Positions 14,394-21,728 of a stretch of 64,000 nt of DNA are shown here, piece after piece. The DNA lies in assembly GCF_964186585.1 (NCBI RefSeq), contig NZ_OZ075067.1, positions 2,480,001 to 2,544,000 on the forward strand, given 5' to 3'. The DNA comes from Microbacterium sp. MM2322. GTDB lineage: Bacteria > Actinomycetota > Actinomycetes > Actinomycetales > Microbacteriaceae. The notes under the pieces were generated by a model. That model was given only the letters and a program-made list of their open reading frames with translations. It was not told the origin of the DNA and made no database searches. Position 1 is the stretch's first letter. Each line of letters starts with the position of its first letter. The position numbers were made by a program, and so were the translations under genes.

Positions 14394-14405
14394 CGCGAGT
14401 GCCAA
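14379..14405. promoter_or_regulatory. CIRCE operator 2 (HrcA site)
   Basis: CTGGCACTC-N9-GAGTGCCAA, two arms with the same 9-9-9 geometry as operator 1. The -35 box is in its central spacer. Each arm differs from consensus at one or two bases. Confidence 0.85.
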
Positions 14406-14441
14406 CAGAGCTCCGGAGGTCGCAACGCCTAGGCTGGCCGG

Positions 14442-15641
14442 ATGGAACAGGCCGAGCTGACCGCCCTCCTGACCCCGCAGGGATTGCGCATGGTGGACGA
14501 GGTCGGACCCCTGGCATCCACCGCCGAGGTCGCTGCCGCCGTCTCGCGCCTACGGGCCGCAGGCCACTCCCCCGACCTCGTGTCCGCGGTCGTCGGGCAG
14601 GCCCACCTGCGGGTGCGCGCGGCGAGCAAGTTCGGACCGTTCGCAGACCGCATGCTTTTCACCCGGGCAGGACTCGAGCAGGCGACACGACTCGAGGTCG
14701 CCGCGCGTCACGCGGGGCGGTTCCGGGATGCCGGGGCGCACCGCGTCGCAGATCTCGGCTGCGGCATCGGCGGCGACGCTCTGGGCCTGGCCGGCCTCGG
14801 ACTCGACGTGCTCGCGGTCGACGCCGACGAGACGACGGCGGCCCTCGCGGCGTACAACCTCGCGCCGTTCGGCGACGCCATCACCGTGCGGCACGGCAGC
14901 GCGGAGGACACCGACCTCGACGGGTGGGATGCCGTCTGGCTCGACCCCGCCCGCCGCACCGCCGGGCACACCGAGACGACGCGCACCGCGCCCGGGGACT
15001 GGTCGCCGTCCCTGGACTGGGCGTTCACTCTGGCGGAGCGGATGCCGGTGGGCATCAAGCTCGGTCCCGGACTCGACCGCGGCATGATCCCCGACGGCGT
15101 CGAGGCGCAGTGGATCAGCGTCGACGGATCGACGATCGAGCTCGTCCTCTGGTCGGGATCGCTCCGGCGTGACGGCGTGCGCCGGTCTGCGCTCGTCATC
15201 CGTGGGGGCGCGGCTGCGGAGCTCACGTCGGCCGGTGACACAGAAGACGAGCCGGTCCGCGCGCTCGGCGCGTTCGTCCACGAACCGGAGGGCGCCGTCA
15301 TCCGCGCTCGCCTCATCGGCGATGTGGCGCGGAGCCTCGACGCCGGGATGCTCGGCGGCGGCACGGCCTACCTCACGTCAGACACTCCGCTCACCAACCC
15401 GTTCGTCCAGTCGTTCCGCGTGCGCGAGGTGCTGCCGCTCAAGCCCGCTGCGATCAGCGCGGCGCTGCGGAAAGCCGATGTCGGCACCGTCGAGATCAAG
15501 AAGCGCGGCGTGGACGTGGACCCGGCGCAGTTCCGGAAGAAGCTCGCGCTGCGAGGGCCGGCATCCGCCACTCTCCTCCTGACCCGGATCGGCGAGGGGC
15601 GAGACGAGAAGCGGGTCGCCCTGCTCGCAGACCGGGTGTAG
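14442..15641 (+). CDS. Class I SAM-dependent methyltransferase with THUMP-like C-terminal domain
   Basis: 399 residues. The N-terminal helical region (1-90) precedes a Rossmann methyltransferase fold with motif I VADLGCGIGGDALGLA (about 102-117) and acidic motif II LAVDAD. The motif IV region reads WLDPARR, typical of this actinobacterial family. A THUMP-like domain at the C-terminus (about 330-399, ending in GPASATLLLTRIG) suggests an RNA or tRNA substrate, but the target is unknown. It is monocistronic and divergent from groES. The ATG is close to the second CIRCE, so its promoter may overlap that region. Confidence 0.85.
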   Translation: MEQAELTALLTPQGLRMVDEVGPLASTAEVAAAVSRLRAAGHSPDLVSAVVGQAHLRVRAASKFGPFADRMLFTRAGLEQATRLEVAARHAGRFRDAGAHRVADLGCGIGGDALGLAGLGLDVLAVDADETTAALAAYNLAPFGDAITVRHGSAEDTDLDGWDAVWLDPARRTAGHTETTRTAPGDWSPSLDWAFTLAERMPVGIKLGPGLDRGMIPDGVEAQWISVDGSTIELVLWSGSLRRDGVRRSALVIRGGAAAELTSAGDTEDEPVRALGAFVHEPEGAVIRARLIGDVARSLDAGMLGGGTAYLTSDTPLTNPFVQSFRVREVLPLKPAAISAALRKADVGTVEIKKRGVDVDPAQFRKKLALRGPASATLLLTRIGEGRDEKRVALLADRV

Positions 15642-15677
15642 CCGGCGGGTTCAGCCGCGCGTCAGCCGACTGAGGCG

Positions 15678-15698
15678 AAAAAAGCGGGAGCCGCCTCA
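15678..15698 (-). terminator. Intrinsic terminator (minus strand), now separated from its operon by the IS
   Basis: On the minus strand GGCGG-CTC-CCGCT forms a short G/C stem directly followed by TTTTTT. No minus-strand gene abuts it now. Removing the IS at 15757-17496 would place it about 55 nt after the 56-residue gene that ends at 17497, so it probably terminated that operon before the insertion. Confidence 0.55.
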
Positions 15699-15804
15699 TC
15701 GCACAATGCGGGGATATCGTGTTCCCAGGCGCCTGTTCTGAAGCCGGACACGCTAGGGCGTGTTGCTAAACCCTCGAGTGAGTGGCTGGAGCGATTGTTG
15801 ATGG

Positions 15805-16185
15805 GTGTCGCGTGATGTGATTTCTGACGAAGTCTGGGCTGCGATCGGTTCGCTCTTCCCCCGTGCGAGGGCGACAGGTCGGCCGCCGGTGGACCGTCGT
15901 ATGGTGGTGGAGGCGACGGCGTGGCGGTTCCGCACCGGTGCGCCGTGGCGGGACGTACCGGAGCGATTCGGGAACTGGAACACGATTTACAAGAACTTCA
16001 ACGGCTGGGCTGAGCAGGGCGTCTGGGCAAGCGTGCTCGAGAAGATGCAGTCTCTCGCGCAGCAGGCTGGTGACGTGGATTGGGTCGCCTCGATCGACTC
16101 GACAATCGTTCGCGTGCACCAGCATGGGGCGACGCTTCCGCGCACCACAGGGGGCTCCTCAGAACTACAAGAAGTTCGGCGATGA
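15805..16185 (+). CDS. IS5-family transposase, N-terminal part (frame A)
   Basis: Starts at GTG with MSRDVISDEVWAAIGSLFP. It carries the IS5/IS4_5 N-terminal region (GRPPVDRRMVVEATAWRFRTGAPWRD, split at about 24-50) and the first catalytic Asp in SIDSTIVRVHQH. The frame runs into a stop at 16185, just after a GGGGG run at 16150-16154, and the rest of the transposase is in the +1 frame. Either a programmed +1 shift or a one-base slip in the G-run is needed to make full-length enzyme. Confidence 0.85.
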   Translation: MSRDVISDEVWAAIGSLFPRARATGRPPVDRRMVVEATAWRFRTGAPWRDVPERFGNWNTIYKNFNGWAEQGVWASVLEKMQSLAQQAGDVDWVASIDSTIVRVHQHGATLPRTTGGSSELQEVRR

Positions 16186-16735
16186 GCCGCCCGATCATGC
16201 GATTGGACGTTCCCGGGGCGGTTTGACGACGAAGAACCACTTGGTCTGTGATGGGAAGGGCCGCGCTCTCGCGTTCATTCTGACTCCGGGTCAAACTGCC
16301 GACACGATCATGCTGGGCGCGACGCTTGAACAGATCCGCGTGCCGGCCGGTCGAGGTCGTCCGCGGCCCCGTCCGGACCGGGTGATGGCGGACAAGGGTT
16401 ACCCGTCCAGAGCGAACCGTGCTTGGCTGCGGACACGCGGGATCGCGGCGACGATCCCGGAACGCGACGATCAGATCACTCATCGTCGTAAGCGCCGCGG
16501 GCGGCCGATCGACTTCGGCGACGAGCAGCGCAGCCGCTACCGCGGCCGTAACGTTGTCGAGCGATGCTTCAACAAGCTCAAGCAATGGCGGGGCATCGCG
16601 ATGAGGTCAGACAAGCTCGCCCGCAACTACCACGCCGGACTCTGCCTCGCCTCTACCCTGCACTGGCTGAGCTCGCGTGCGATCATTTCTCATGCCGTCC
16701 TTCCCAGGGAACCTTCCCGCCGCGCCGAACCGTAA
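16151..16735 (+). CDS. IS5-family transposase, C-terminal part (frame B)
   Basis: Continues frame A after a +1 shift. It includes DHAIGRSRGGLTTKNHLV, the second catalytic Asp in VMADKGYPS, and the catalytic Glu in NVVERCFNKLKQWRG with the following KLARNYHAGL. The family usually ends near LASTLHWL (about 16670). Here some 20 further residues run to a stop inside the passenger gene, suggesting that the original 3' end was replaced when the passenger was captured. It lacks its own start and is listed from the G-run. Confidence 0.8.
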   Translation, partial: GAPQNYKKFGDEPPDHAIGRSRGGLTTKNHLVCDGKGRALAFILTPGQTADTIMLGATLEQIRVPAGRGRPRPRPDRVMADKGYPSRANRAWLRTRGIAATIPERDDQITHRRKRRGRPIDFGDEQRSRYRGRNVVERCFNKLKQWRGIAMRSDKLARNYHAGLCLASTLHWLSSRAIISHAVLPREPSRRAEP

Positions 16736-17465
16736 ACCGGACATCGATGACGACTTCAGCACCGGACTGAGCTCGGAACGATGGGTTGCAAGCTATCTGC
16801 CGCAGTGGACGACCGCAGAGCGGGCGCGCGCACACTACGAAATCGTTGCCGCCGGGATCGAGCTGCGGATCGACGCTGACCAGCCCGATTGGCGCCTCGA
16901 AGATGCGCCTCTACGTGTCTCAAACCTGCAGACCGGCGTCTATTCCGGGCCGGTCGGCTCCTCGATCGGGACGCATCGCCACCGCACCGATCTCGACGTG
17001 CGTACCGAGACACCACAGAGCCTCCTGTTTGCACCGTCACGCGGGCGGGCGGAAATCACCGTCTCCGCGACCCGAGCCGCCAACTGCATGCTCGCGGCAT
17101 GGCTCGTCGGAACCGAACACCGATCCCCGACAGAGTCCGGCGAGATCTGCATCTTCGAGATCGACGCCGACGCCATCGGGGAAACCACCATCGCCCGCAC
17201 CGGCATCAAAGCACACCACGACCCGGACCTGACCACCGACATGGCCGAGGTCGTCGTCCCCCTAGACGCCTCTTCGCCCCACACCTGGACGGTGGTCTGG
17301 GGCGAAGGCGAGACCGTGATCGGATGCGAAGGCCGCACGCTTCGACGGATCGCGCAGGCCCCCGACTATCCGCTGTTCCTTATGATCGACCTCTTCGAGA
17401 TCGGACCACGCGAAGGCAGTTACCCAAAGTCCGCCACAATCCACCACGTCCGCGCATGGCGGTAG
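16692..17465 (+). CDS. IS passenger: GH16-like (concanavalin A-like fold) protein
   Basis: 257 residues from ATG 16692 (GTG 16677 is an alternative). No signal peptide. The beta-rich sequence resembles actinobacterial proteins placed in the GH16/concanavalin A-like lectin superfamily: DDDFSTGLSSERW near the start, PLRVSNLQTGVYSGPVG, then SGEICIFEIDADA where GH16 has ExDxxE. The central Asp is Cys here, so catalysis as a classical glucanase is doubtful. It ends SYPKSATIHHVRAW. It looks complete and lies wholly inside the IS repeats, overlapping the transposase end by 44 nt. It has no known role in transposition. Confidence 0.65.
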   Translation: MPSFPGNLPAAPNRKPDIDDDFSTGLSSERWVASYLPQWTTAERARAHYEIVAAGIELRIDADQPDWRLEDAPLRVSNLQTGVYSGPVGSSIGTHRHRTDLDVRTETPQSLLFAPSRGRAEITVSATRAANCMLAAWLVGTEHRSPTESGEICIFEIDADAIGETTIARTGIKAHHDPDLTTDMAEVVVPLDASSPHTWTVVWGEGETVIGCEGRTLRRIAQAPDYPLFLMIDLFEIGPREGSYPKSATIHHVRAWR

Positions 17466-17496
17466 ACCGCGACCGATCGCGGTTTAGCAACACGGC

Positions 17497-17667
17497 CTAG
17501 ATGACAACCCCTGCCACCCGACCCGTTTCGAGCAGCCATTGATCTAGTCGTTCCGCCTGGTGAGCGGCGCTAGGTGAATGTTGCTCCGAGACCGGATGGG
17601 ACAGGACGAACACTGCCGCGACCCCAGACACGACGTATCGTGCGAAATCCCTCCGACTAACGTGCAT
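17497..17667 (-). CDS. Small putative exported or membrane protein, 56 residues
   Basis: ATG at 17667, 5 nt after the stop of the lipoprotein gene. A GAGGGGG ribosome site is formed within that gene's end. The N-terminus reads MHVSRRDFARYVVSGVAAVF, with twin Arg and a hydrophobic stretch like an export signal, and is followed by a Gln/Glu-rich helix. Its TAG stop is made of the CTAG target-site duplicate, so the IS landed exactly at its last codon without changing the protein. No family recognised. Confidence 0.5.
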   Translation of the reverse strand: MHVSRRDFARYVVSGVAAVFVLSHPVSEQHSPSAAHQAERLDQWLLETGRVAGVVI

Positions 17668-17672
17668 GCCTG

Positions 17673-18143
17673 TCACCCCCTCAACTCTAAAATCGCGAGT
17701 TCCTCACTCGGCAGCTCACGCGATGCCAGCTCTTGGAGCGCATCGATCAGGCCGCCCGTGGCGGGAACAGAGCATCCCTTATCTTCGAAGAAGATGTGCC
17801 CTCGAGCCACATACACGTCAGTGGGCTCGGGCTCCTTAGCGCCGTCGCTGCTCTGGGAGTCCTCCCAGGTCAAGTACAACCCGCCGGGCAGGCCGTCGTC
17901 CTGAGTCGCTGTGCAGTCGGCTATCGCAACGGCATCAGAGATGAGGGACACGAACTTTTCACGCTCGTCGCCACGGAGTGTGAAGGCCGCTCCTTCGCGG
18001 CCAGAGTAGACGCCGGAGCGAACTTCCAGCGATGACCCGCCAGCGCCGCTCGAATGGCCGCTGCTTCCCGCACAACCCGAGAGCGCCAAAACGAACAAGA
18101 ACGAACACGTCCCGACGATGTAAGCCTTATGTGACGAAGTCAT
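17673..18143 (-). CDS. Putative lipoprotein of unknown function
   Basis: 156 residues from ATG 18143. The signal peptide has a hydrophobic core SFLFVLALSGC and lipobox LSGC (Cys about 24), followed by a Gly/Ser tether. The mature part has two further Cys (ADCTATQDD and DKGCSVPATG), possibly a disulfide, and no recognisable domain. It starts 4 nt after the stop of the preceding reading frame. Lower GC than the neighbouring tsa genes suggests a recently acquired segment. Confidence 0.65.
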   Translation of the reverse strand: MTSSHKAYIVGTCSFLFVLALSGCAGSSGHSSGAGGSSLEVRSGVYSGREGAAFTLRGDEREKFVSLISDAVAIADCTATQDDGLPGGLYLTWEDSQSSDGAKEPEPTDVYVARGHIFFEDKGCSVPATGGLIDALQELASRELPSEELAILELRG

Positions 18144-18147
18144 GGTT

Positions 18148-18447
18148 TTAGTTGATCGTCTTCCTACTCTGACCTTTTCCCCTATATGCGCCACAGTAGA
18201 GCGAATACGGCCCTCGGTCCGCGGCGGTTGGGGAGGTGATTTTGTCTCCGGAGTTGTCGTAGTTTCGAGCATTGGTCTGGCCAGGCTTGTGGCACCAGTA
18301 ACCCGAAACGCACCGCCTCCAAAAGTGATAGTCGGTCCCTGGCCAAATGGCTAGCGCAATGCGGATGCTTTCAGAAGAACACGCGCCATCGTAGCCATCC
18401 CTGGAGATCGCACTTTCTAAAGCACCCTCGGTGAGCGAGGTGAACAT
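18148..18447 (-). CDS. Probable 5'-truncated member of a secreted-protein family
   Basis: 99 residues without a signal peptide. The C-terminal half, with GTDYHFWRR, GYWCHKPGQT, NYDNSGDKITSP and ADRGPYSLYCG, resembles from memory a family with a DYHfYR...GyWsHKPG...N.DaSG..I..P..ADRG.Y...CG signature found in Gram-positive secreted proteins. These normally have a longer N-terminus. The frame begins 15 nt after the upstream gene and ends 4 nt before the lipoprotein. I read it as a truncated remnant or an unusually short member; function unknown. Confidence 0.4.
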   Translation of the reverse strand: MFTSLTEGALESAISRDGYDGACSSESIRIALAIWPGTDYHFWRRCVSGYWCHKPGQTNARNYDNSGDKITSPTAADRGPYSLYCGAYRGKGQSRKTIN

Positions 18448-18462
18448 CGCGCCCGCCGCGCG

Positions 18463-18936
18463 TCAGCCGAAGAGGGCACCCTGAGACGCGGCCCACCACA
18501 GCCAGCCAGCGCTGTACACCAGCGAGGCGAGGCTGAGCCCGAGGCCCCAGAAGGCGGTCTCGCGCTTCTCCCACGGGCGCCGGAGCGCGAGGACAGCGAG
18601 CACGACGCCGATCAGGCCGATGGGGAACCCCCACCCGACGAAGCAGGCGAGCACGAGGCCGAGCGTGCCGAACAGGAGCGACCAGCCCGCGCTCCGCGGG
18701 AGGGCCGGCGGACGGCGGATCCACTGCGCCTCGGGCGCGACCACCGCATCGGGTTCCGGATGGATCGCGAGGGGAGGCGCGATGGGAAGCGGCTGCGTCA
18801 ACTCGCGTCGGAATCCACCTCGGTGCGCCCCCGGAAGGGCGGAGTCGGTCGGCGGGTGGGCGACGTCATCCGAGGCCGGCTCGACAGCCGGCACCCGGCC
18901 CGGTGCGGGGGGAGGCGGCATCCGCTCGTCGGTCAT
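18463..18936 (-). CDS. Small membrane protein with Pro-rich cytoplasmic N-terminus
   Basis: 157 residues. A Pro/Ala-rich, low-complexity segment covers about 1-80. Two or three hydrophobic helices follow ([20 protein letters not shown], then [14 protein letters not shown] and [18 protein letters not shown]), resembling the DUF4190 arrangement often found beside actinobacterial housekeeping genes. ATG overlaps the tsaD stop (ATGA), so it is the next gene of that operon. Function unknown. Confidence 0.7.
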   Translation of the reverse strand: MTDERMPPPPAPGRVPAVEPASDDVAHPPTDSALPGAHRGGFRRELTQPLPIAPPLAIHPEPDAVVAPEAQWIRRPPALPRSAGWSLLFGTLGLVLACFVGWGFPIGLIGVVLAVLALRRPWEKRETAFWGLGLSLASLVYSAGWLWWAASQGALFG

Positions 18937-20021
18937 GAGGACGCCGCCACCTGGATCGTCGTGACCGGCAGAGTGGAGTCCGCGCCGAAGGCGAGCGTCG
19001 AGGCGGGACGTCCGCTCGTGATGAGCTCCGACGCGAGCGCGGCGATCATCGCGCCGTTGTCGGTGCAGAGCGACAGCGGCGGGATACGGACGGCGACGCC
19101 GGCGGCCTCGGCTCGCTCGAGCGCGACGTCACGGAGGCGCTTGTTCGCGATCACGCCGCCGCCGAGGAGCAGCCGGGGAACGCCGTGACGCGCACACGCG
19201 TCGAGGGCCTTGGTGACGAGCACATCGACGACCGCTTCGCGGAAGGATGCCGCGACGTCGGGCACCGACAGGGGCTCCCCCGTCGCCTCGTGCTGCTCGA
19301 CCCACCGGGCGACCGCGGTCTTGAGGCCCGAGAACGAGAAGTCGTAACGGTGCTCCGCCATGTCCGAGGCACGCGACATCCCTCGCGGAAAGCGGATCGC
19401 GCTCGGATCGCCGGTCGCGGCGGCACGGTCGATCTCAGGACCGCCGGGGTAGGGCAGTCCGAGGATGCGGGCGATCTTGTCGAAGGCTTCGCCGGCGGCG
19501 TCATCCATCGTCTCGCCGAGGAGCTCGACGTCGGAGACGAGATCGCGGACGAGGAGGAGCGACGTGTGCCCGCCGCTGACGAGGAGAGCGACGGTCGGGT
19601 ACTCGACCTCGTCGCCGGTGAGGATGTCGGCGGCGATGTGACCGACGAGGTGGTTCACGGCGAAGAGCGGCTTGTCGAGGCTGACGGCGAGCGCCTTCGC
19701 GGCACCGACGCCGACCATCAGGGCGCCGGCGAGACCGGGTCCGCTCGTGACGGCGACCGCGTCGATGTCGGCGAGGGTGACCTGCGCCTCGGCGAGCGCC
19801 GCCTCGATGGCGGGCTGCAGCGCCTCGAGGTGGGCGCGGGCCGCCACCTCGGGCACGACGCCGCCATAGCGGGAGTGCTCGTCCATGGAGCTGGCGATCG
19901 TGTTGGACAGGAGCGTCCGCCCGCGGACGATGCCGATACCGGTCTCGTCGCAGCTCGTCTCGATGCCGAGCACCAATGGTTCGTGTGCCAGGGGTTCGTG
20001 TGCCAGGGGTTCGTGCGCCAT
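18933..20021 (-). CDS. tsaD: tRNA N6-threonylcarbamoyladenosine transferase TsaD
   Basis: Transfers the threonylcarbamoyl group to A37 of ANN-decoding tRNAs (t6A), together with TsaB and TsaE. 362 residues. The ASKHA fold opens with [15 protein letters not shown] (from residue 17), the metal-site region is [12 protein letters not shown], and the nucleotide loop is [10 protein letters not shown]. The N-terminus is odd: three AHEPL units from a 15-bp tandem repeat precede the conserved start. It is encoded with its partners tsaE, tsaB and rimI, starting 1 nt after the rimI stop. Confidence 0.96.
   Translation of the reverse strand: MAHEPLAHEPLAHEPLVLGIETSCDETGIGIVRGRTLLSNTIASSMDEHSRYGGVVPEVAARAHLEALQPAIEAALAEAQVTLADIDAVAVTSGPGLAGALMVGVGAAKALAVSLDKPLFAVNHLVGHIAADILTGDEVEYPTVALLVSGGHTSLLLVRDLVSDVELLGETMDDAAGEAFDKIARILGLPYPGGPEIDRAAATGDPSAIRFPRGMSRASDMAEHRYDFSFSGLKTAVARWVEQHEATGEPLSVPDVAASFREAVVDVLVTKALDACARHGVPRLLLGGGVIANKRLRDVALERAEAAGVAVRIPPLSLCTDNGAMIAALASELITSGRPASTLAFGADSTLPVTTIQVAASS
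19978..20021 (-). repeat. 15-bp tandem repeat at the tsaD start
   Basis: Three near-identical copies of GGTTCGTGTGCCAGG (plus strand), the last ending in the start codon complement. They encode [16 protein letters not shown]. Copy-number change would keep the frame. Confidence 0.8.
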
Positions 20022-20022
20022 G

Positions 20023-20520
20023 TCAGCACCAGCCCTTCTCGGCTGTCGGGGCGGCCGTGACGCGCGCTTCCCAGGCGACGAGGTTCAGCTGCATGACGAT
20101 CGCGTCGACGTCGTCGGGCTGGTAGTACCGGGGGCGACGGCCGACCTCGGCGAAGCCCTCCGACACGTACAGCGCCGTGGCACCGGGGTTGTCGGCACGC
20201 ACCTCGAGGAACATCTCCCGGGCGCCGCGGGAGCGCGCTGTCGCGAGGAGTTCCCGCAGCAGTGCGCGCCCGCGGCCGTGGCCCCGGGCATCCTCGGCGA
20301 TCGCGATGGTCTGGATGTCGGCATCCGCTGCGCCCTCGACGGCACGGACGCCGCCGTAGCCGACGAGGCGACCGGCCTCGACATCGACGACGTAGCGGCC
20401 GTGGGGTGAGGCGAGTTCGCCCGCCATGAGCGCTTCGCTCCAGGCGTCGGTGGGGAAGGACGCGCGCTCGAGACGCATGATGTCGTCGAGGTCGGCGGAT
20501 GTCGCGGTGCGGAGGGTCAC
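20023..20520 (-). CDS. rimI: Ribosomal-protein-alanine N-acetyltransferase (RimI-like GNAT)
   Basis: 165-residue GNAT acetyltransferase. Acetyl-CoA loop [17 protein letters not shown] (motif A, Q/RxxGxG/A as RGHGRG), then [20 protein letters not shown] (motif B), the RimI-characteristic EVR.DN..A..LY block. RimI acetylates the N-terminus of S18, and actinobacterial members also act on other N-termini. It sits between tsaB (4-nt overlap) and tsaD, a conserved order. Confidence 0.93.
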   Translation of the reverse strand: MTLRTATSADLDDIMRLERASFPTDAWSEALMAGELASPHGRYVVDVEAGRLVGYGGVRAVEGAADADIQTIAIAEDARGHGRGRALLRELLATARSRGAREMFLEVRADNPGATALYVSEGFAEVGRRPRYYQPDDVDAIVMQLNLVAWEARVTAAPTAEKGWC

Positions 20521-21185
20521 TGGCCGACCTTCTTCCGCGGGCCGGGCATCGTGACGTCGGGGGCCCGCAGGTACAGCGGCTCGCCGATGTCCTCGATGCG
20601 AGCGGCGGCGACGGCGCGGGCTGCGACCAGGGCGACCATCGCTCCCGGGATCGCGGTCGTGTCGCGCCGCTCGGCCCCGTGCTCGGCGAGCGCGGCGTCG
20701 ATGTCGTCGCGCTTCACGAGGGATTCCTCGGTGACGCGCACCGGGAGGCCGTCGTCGTCGATCCCCTCGTAGACGGTGAAGGCGAACTCGCGCCGGCGCG
20801 CGTCGGTGACGACCGCGAACCGGGGGACGTCGGCGAACGGGTCGGCCAGCAGCACCGCGAGGGCCGCCGCGTCGTGGCTTCGCACGGGAACGACCGGGAT
20901 GCCGCGGCCCAGGGCGAACGCACGTGCCGCCGCGATGCCGACCCGCAACCCCGTGAACGGGCCGGGGCCCATGCCCGCAGCGACGTGGGTCAGGGTGACG
21001 GGTTCGGGGGCGCCGGTCGCACCGATCGGGCCGTGCGCGGCATCCGTCAACACCGTCTGCAGGAGCGACCCGATGATCTCGGCGTGACCGAGCGGGTCCG
21101 CGCTGGCGGCCTCTGCTCGCACCGCACCGTCGGCGTCGGTCACGGCGACGGCCGTGCCGAGGGAGGTGTCGATGCCGAGGATCAC
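20517..21185 (-). CDS. tsaB: tRNA threonylcarbamoyladenosine biosynthesis protein TsaB
   Basis: Non-catalytic partner that scaffolds TsaD. 222 residues. ASKHA start ILGIDTSLGTAVAVTD, and the typical GMGPGPFTGLRVGIAAARAFA block at about 91-111 (PGxFTGLR is the TsaB signature). It overlaps rimI by 4 nt. Confidence 0.95.
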   Translation of the reverse strand: MILGIDTSLGTAVAVTDADGAVRAEAASADPLGHAEIIGSLLQTVLTDAAHGPIGATGAPEPVTLTHVAAGMGPGPFTGLRVGIAAARAFALGRGIPVVPVRSHDAAALAVLLADPFADVPRFAVVTDARRREFAFTVYEGIDDDGLPVRVTEESLVKRDDIDAALAEHGAERRDTTAIPGAMVALVAARAVAAARIEDIGEPLYLRAPDVTMPGPRKKVGQ

Positions 21186-21224
21186 AGGGTCAAGGGTATC
21201 CGGGAGCGCGCGGAGGAGCCGCGG

Positions 21225-21728
21225 TCAGGGTCGCCGGGTGACGGTGACGATGCGGGGGGCGGCGTCTTCGAGCTCGGCGGCGTAGTGACCGGTGGTGCCG
21301 CAGGCGTTGTCGACGCCGGTGCCGCTCCAGCCGCGCTCGATCTCGAGCTCCCACCAGGTGTCGACGAGACCGTCGACCATGCCCCGCCCCCACTCGACGA
21401 TCGTGACGGCATTGTCGGGGTCGAGACCGAGGTCGTCCAGCTCGGCCGGCGAGCCGAGTCGGTAAGCGTCGACGTGAACGAGCGGCGGGCCGCCGACCTC
21501 GGACGGGTGCGTGCGGGCGATGACGAACGTGGGGCTCTGCACGGGACCGCGGATGCCGAGGCCCTCGCCGATCCCGCGGGTCAGGGTCGTCTTGCCCGCG
21601 CCGAGCGGACCGGTCAGGACGATCAGGTCGCCGGCGCGCAGCACGGCGCCGAGGTCGCGGCCGAGTGCTTCCATGTCCTCGGGGGAGGCGATCTCGCGGC
21701 GCCCCTCGAACTGCTCGATGCCGGTCAT
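21225..21728 (-). CDS. tsaE: tRNA threonylcarbamoyladenosine biosynthesis ATPase TsaE
   Basis: ATPase that resets the TsaBD complex during t6A formation. 167 residues. Walker A GPLGAGKTTLTRGIGEG (about 42-58), the family block VQSPTFVI, VHVDAYRL and IVEWG. The C-terminal tail is a little longer than the E. coli protein. The start overlaps the alr stop as ATGA, and 39 nt separate it from tsaB. Confidence 0.95.
   Translation of the reverse strand: MTGIEQFEGRREIASPEDMEALGRDLGAVLRAGDLIVLTGPLGAGKTTLTRGIGEGLGIRGPVQSPTFVIARTHPSEVGGPPLVHVDAYRLGSPAELDDLGLDPDNAVTIVEWGRGMVDGLVDTWWELEIERGWSGTGVDNACGTTGHYAAELEDAAPRIVTVTRRP

Larger units (their letters stand above)
15757..17496 (+). mobile_element. IS5-family insertion sequence carrying a passenger gene
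   Basis: About 1740 bp. Terminal inverted repeats GGCGTGTTGCTAAACC (left, 15757-15772) and GCCGTGTTGCTAAACC (right, reverse complement of 17481-17496) match at 15 of 16 bases. Both ends are flanked by CTAG (15753-15756 and 17497-17500), a 4-bp duplication of the type IS5 elements make. The element holds a frameshifted DDE transposase (15805-16735) and, between the transposase and the right repeat, a complete unrelated gene (16692-17465). Ordinary relatives are about 0.8-1.2 kb with the right repeat just after the transposase. Confidence 0.85.

Noticed and set aside
16141..16190. Programmed -1 frameshift in the transposase
   Set aside because: The downstream frame is +1 relative to frame A, and no A6G-type slippery site is present.
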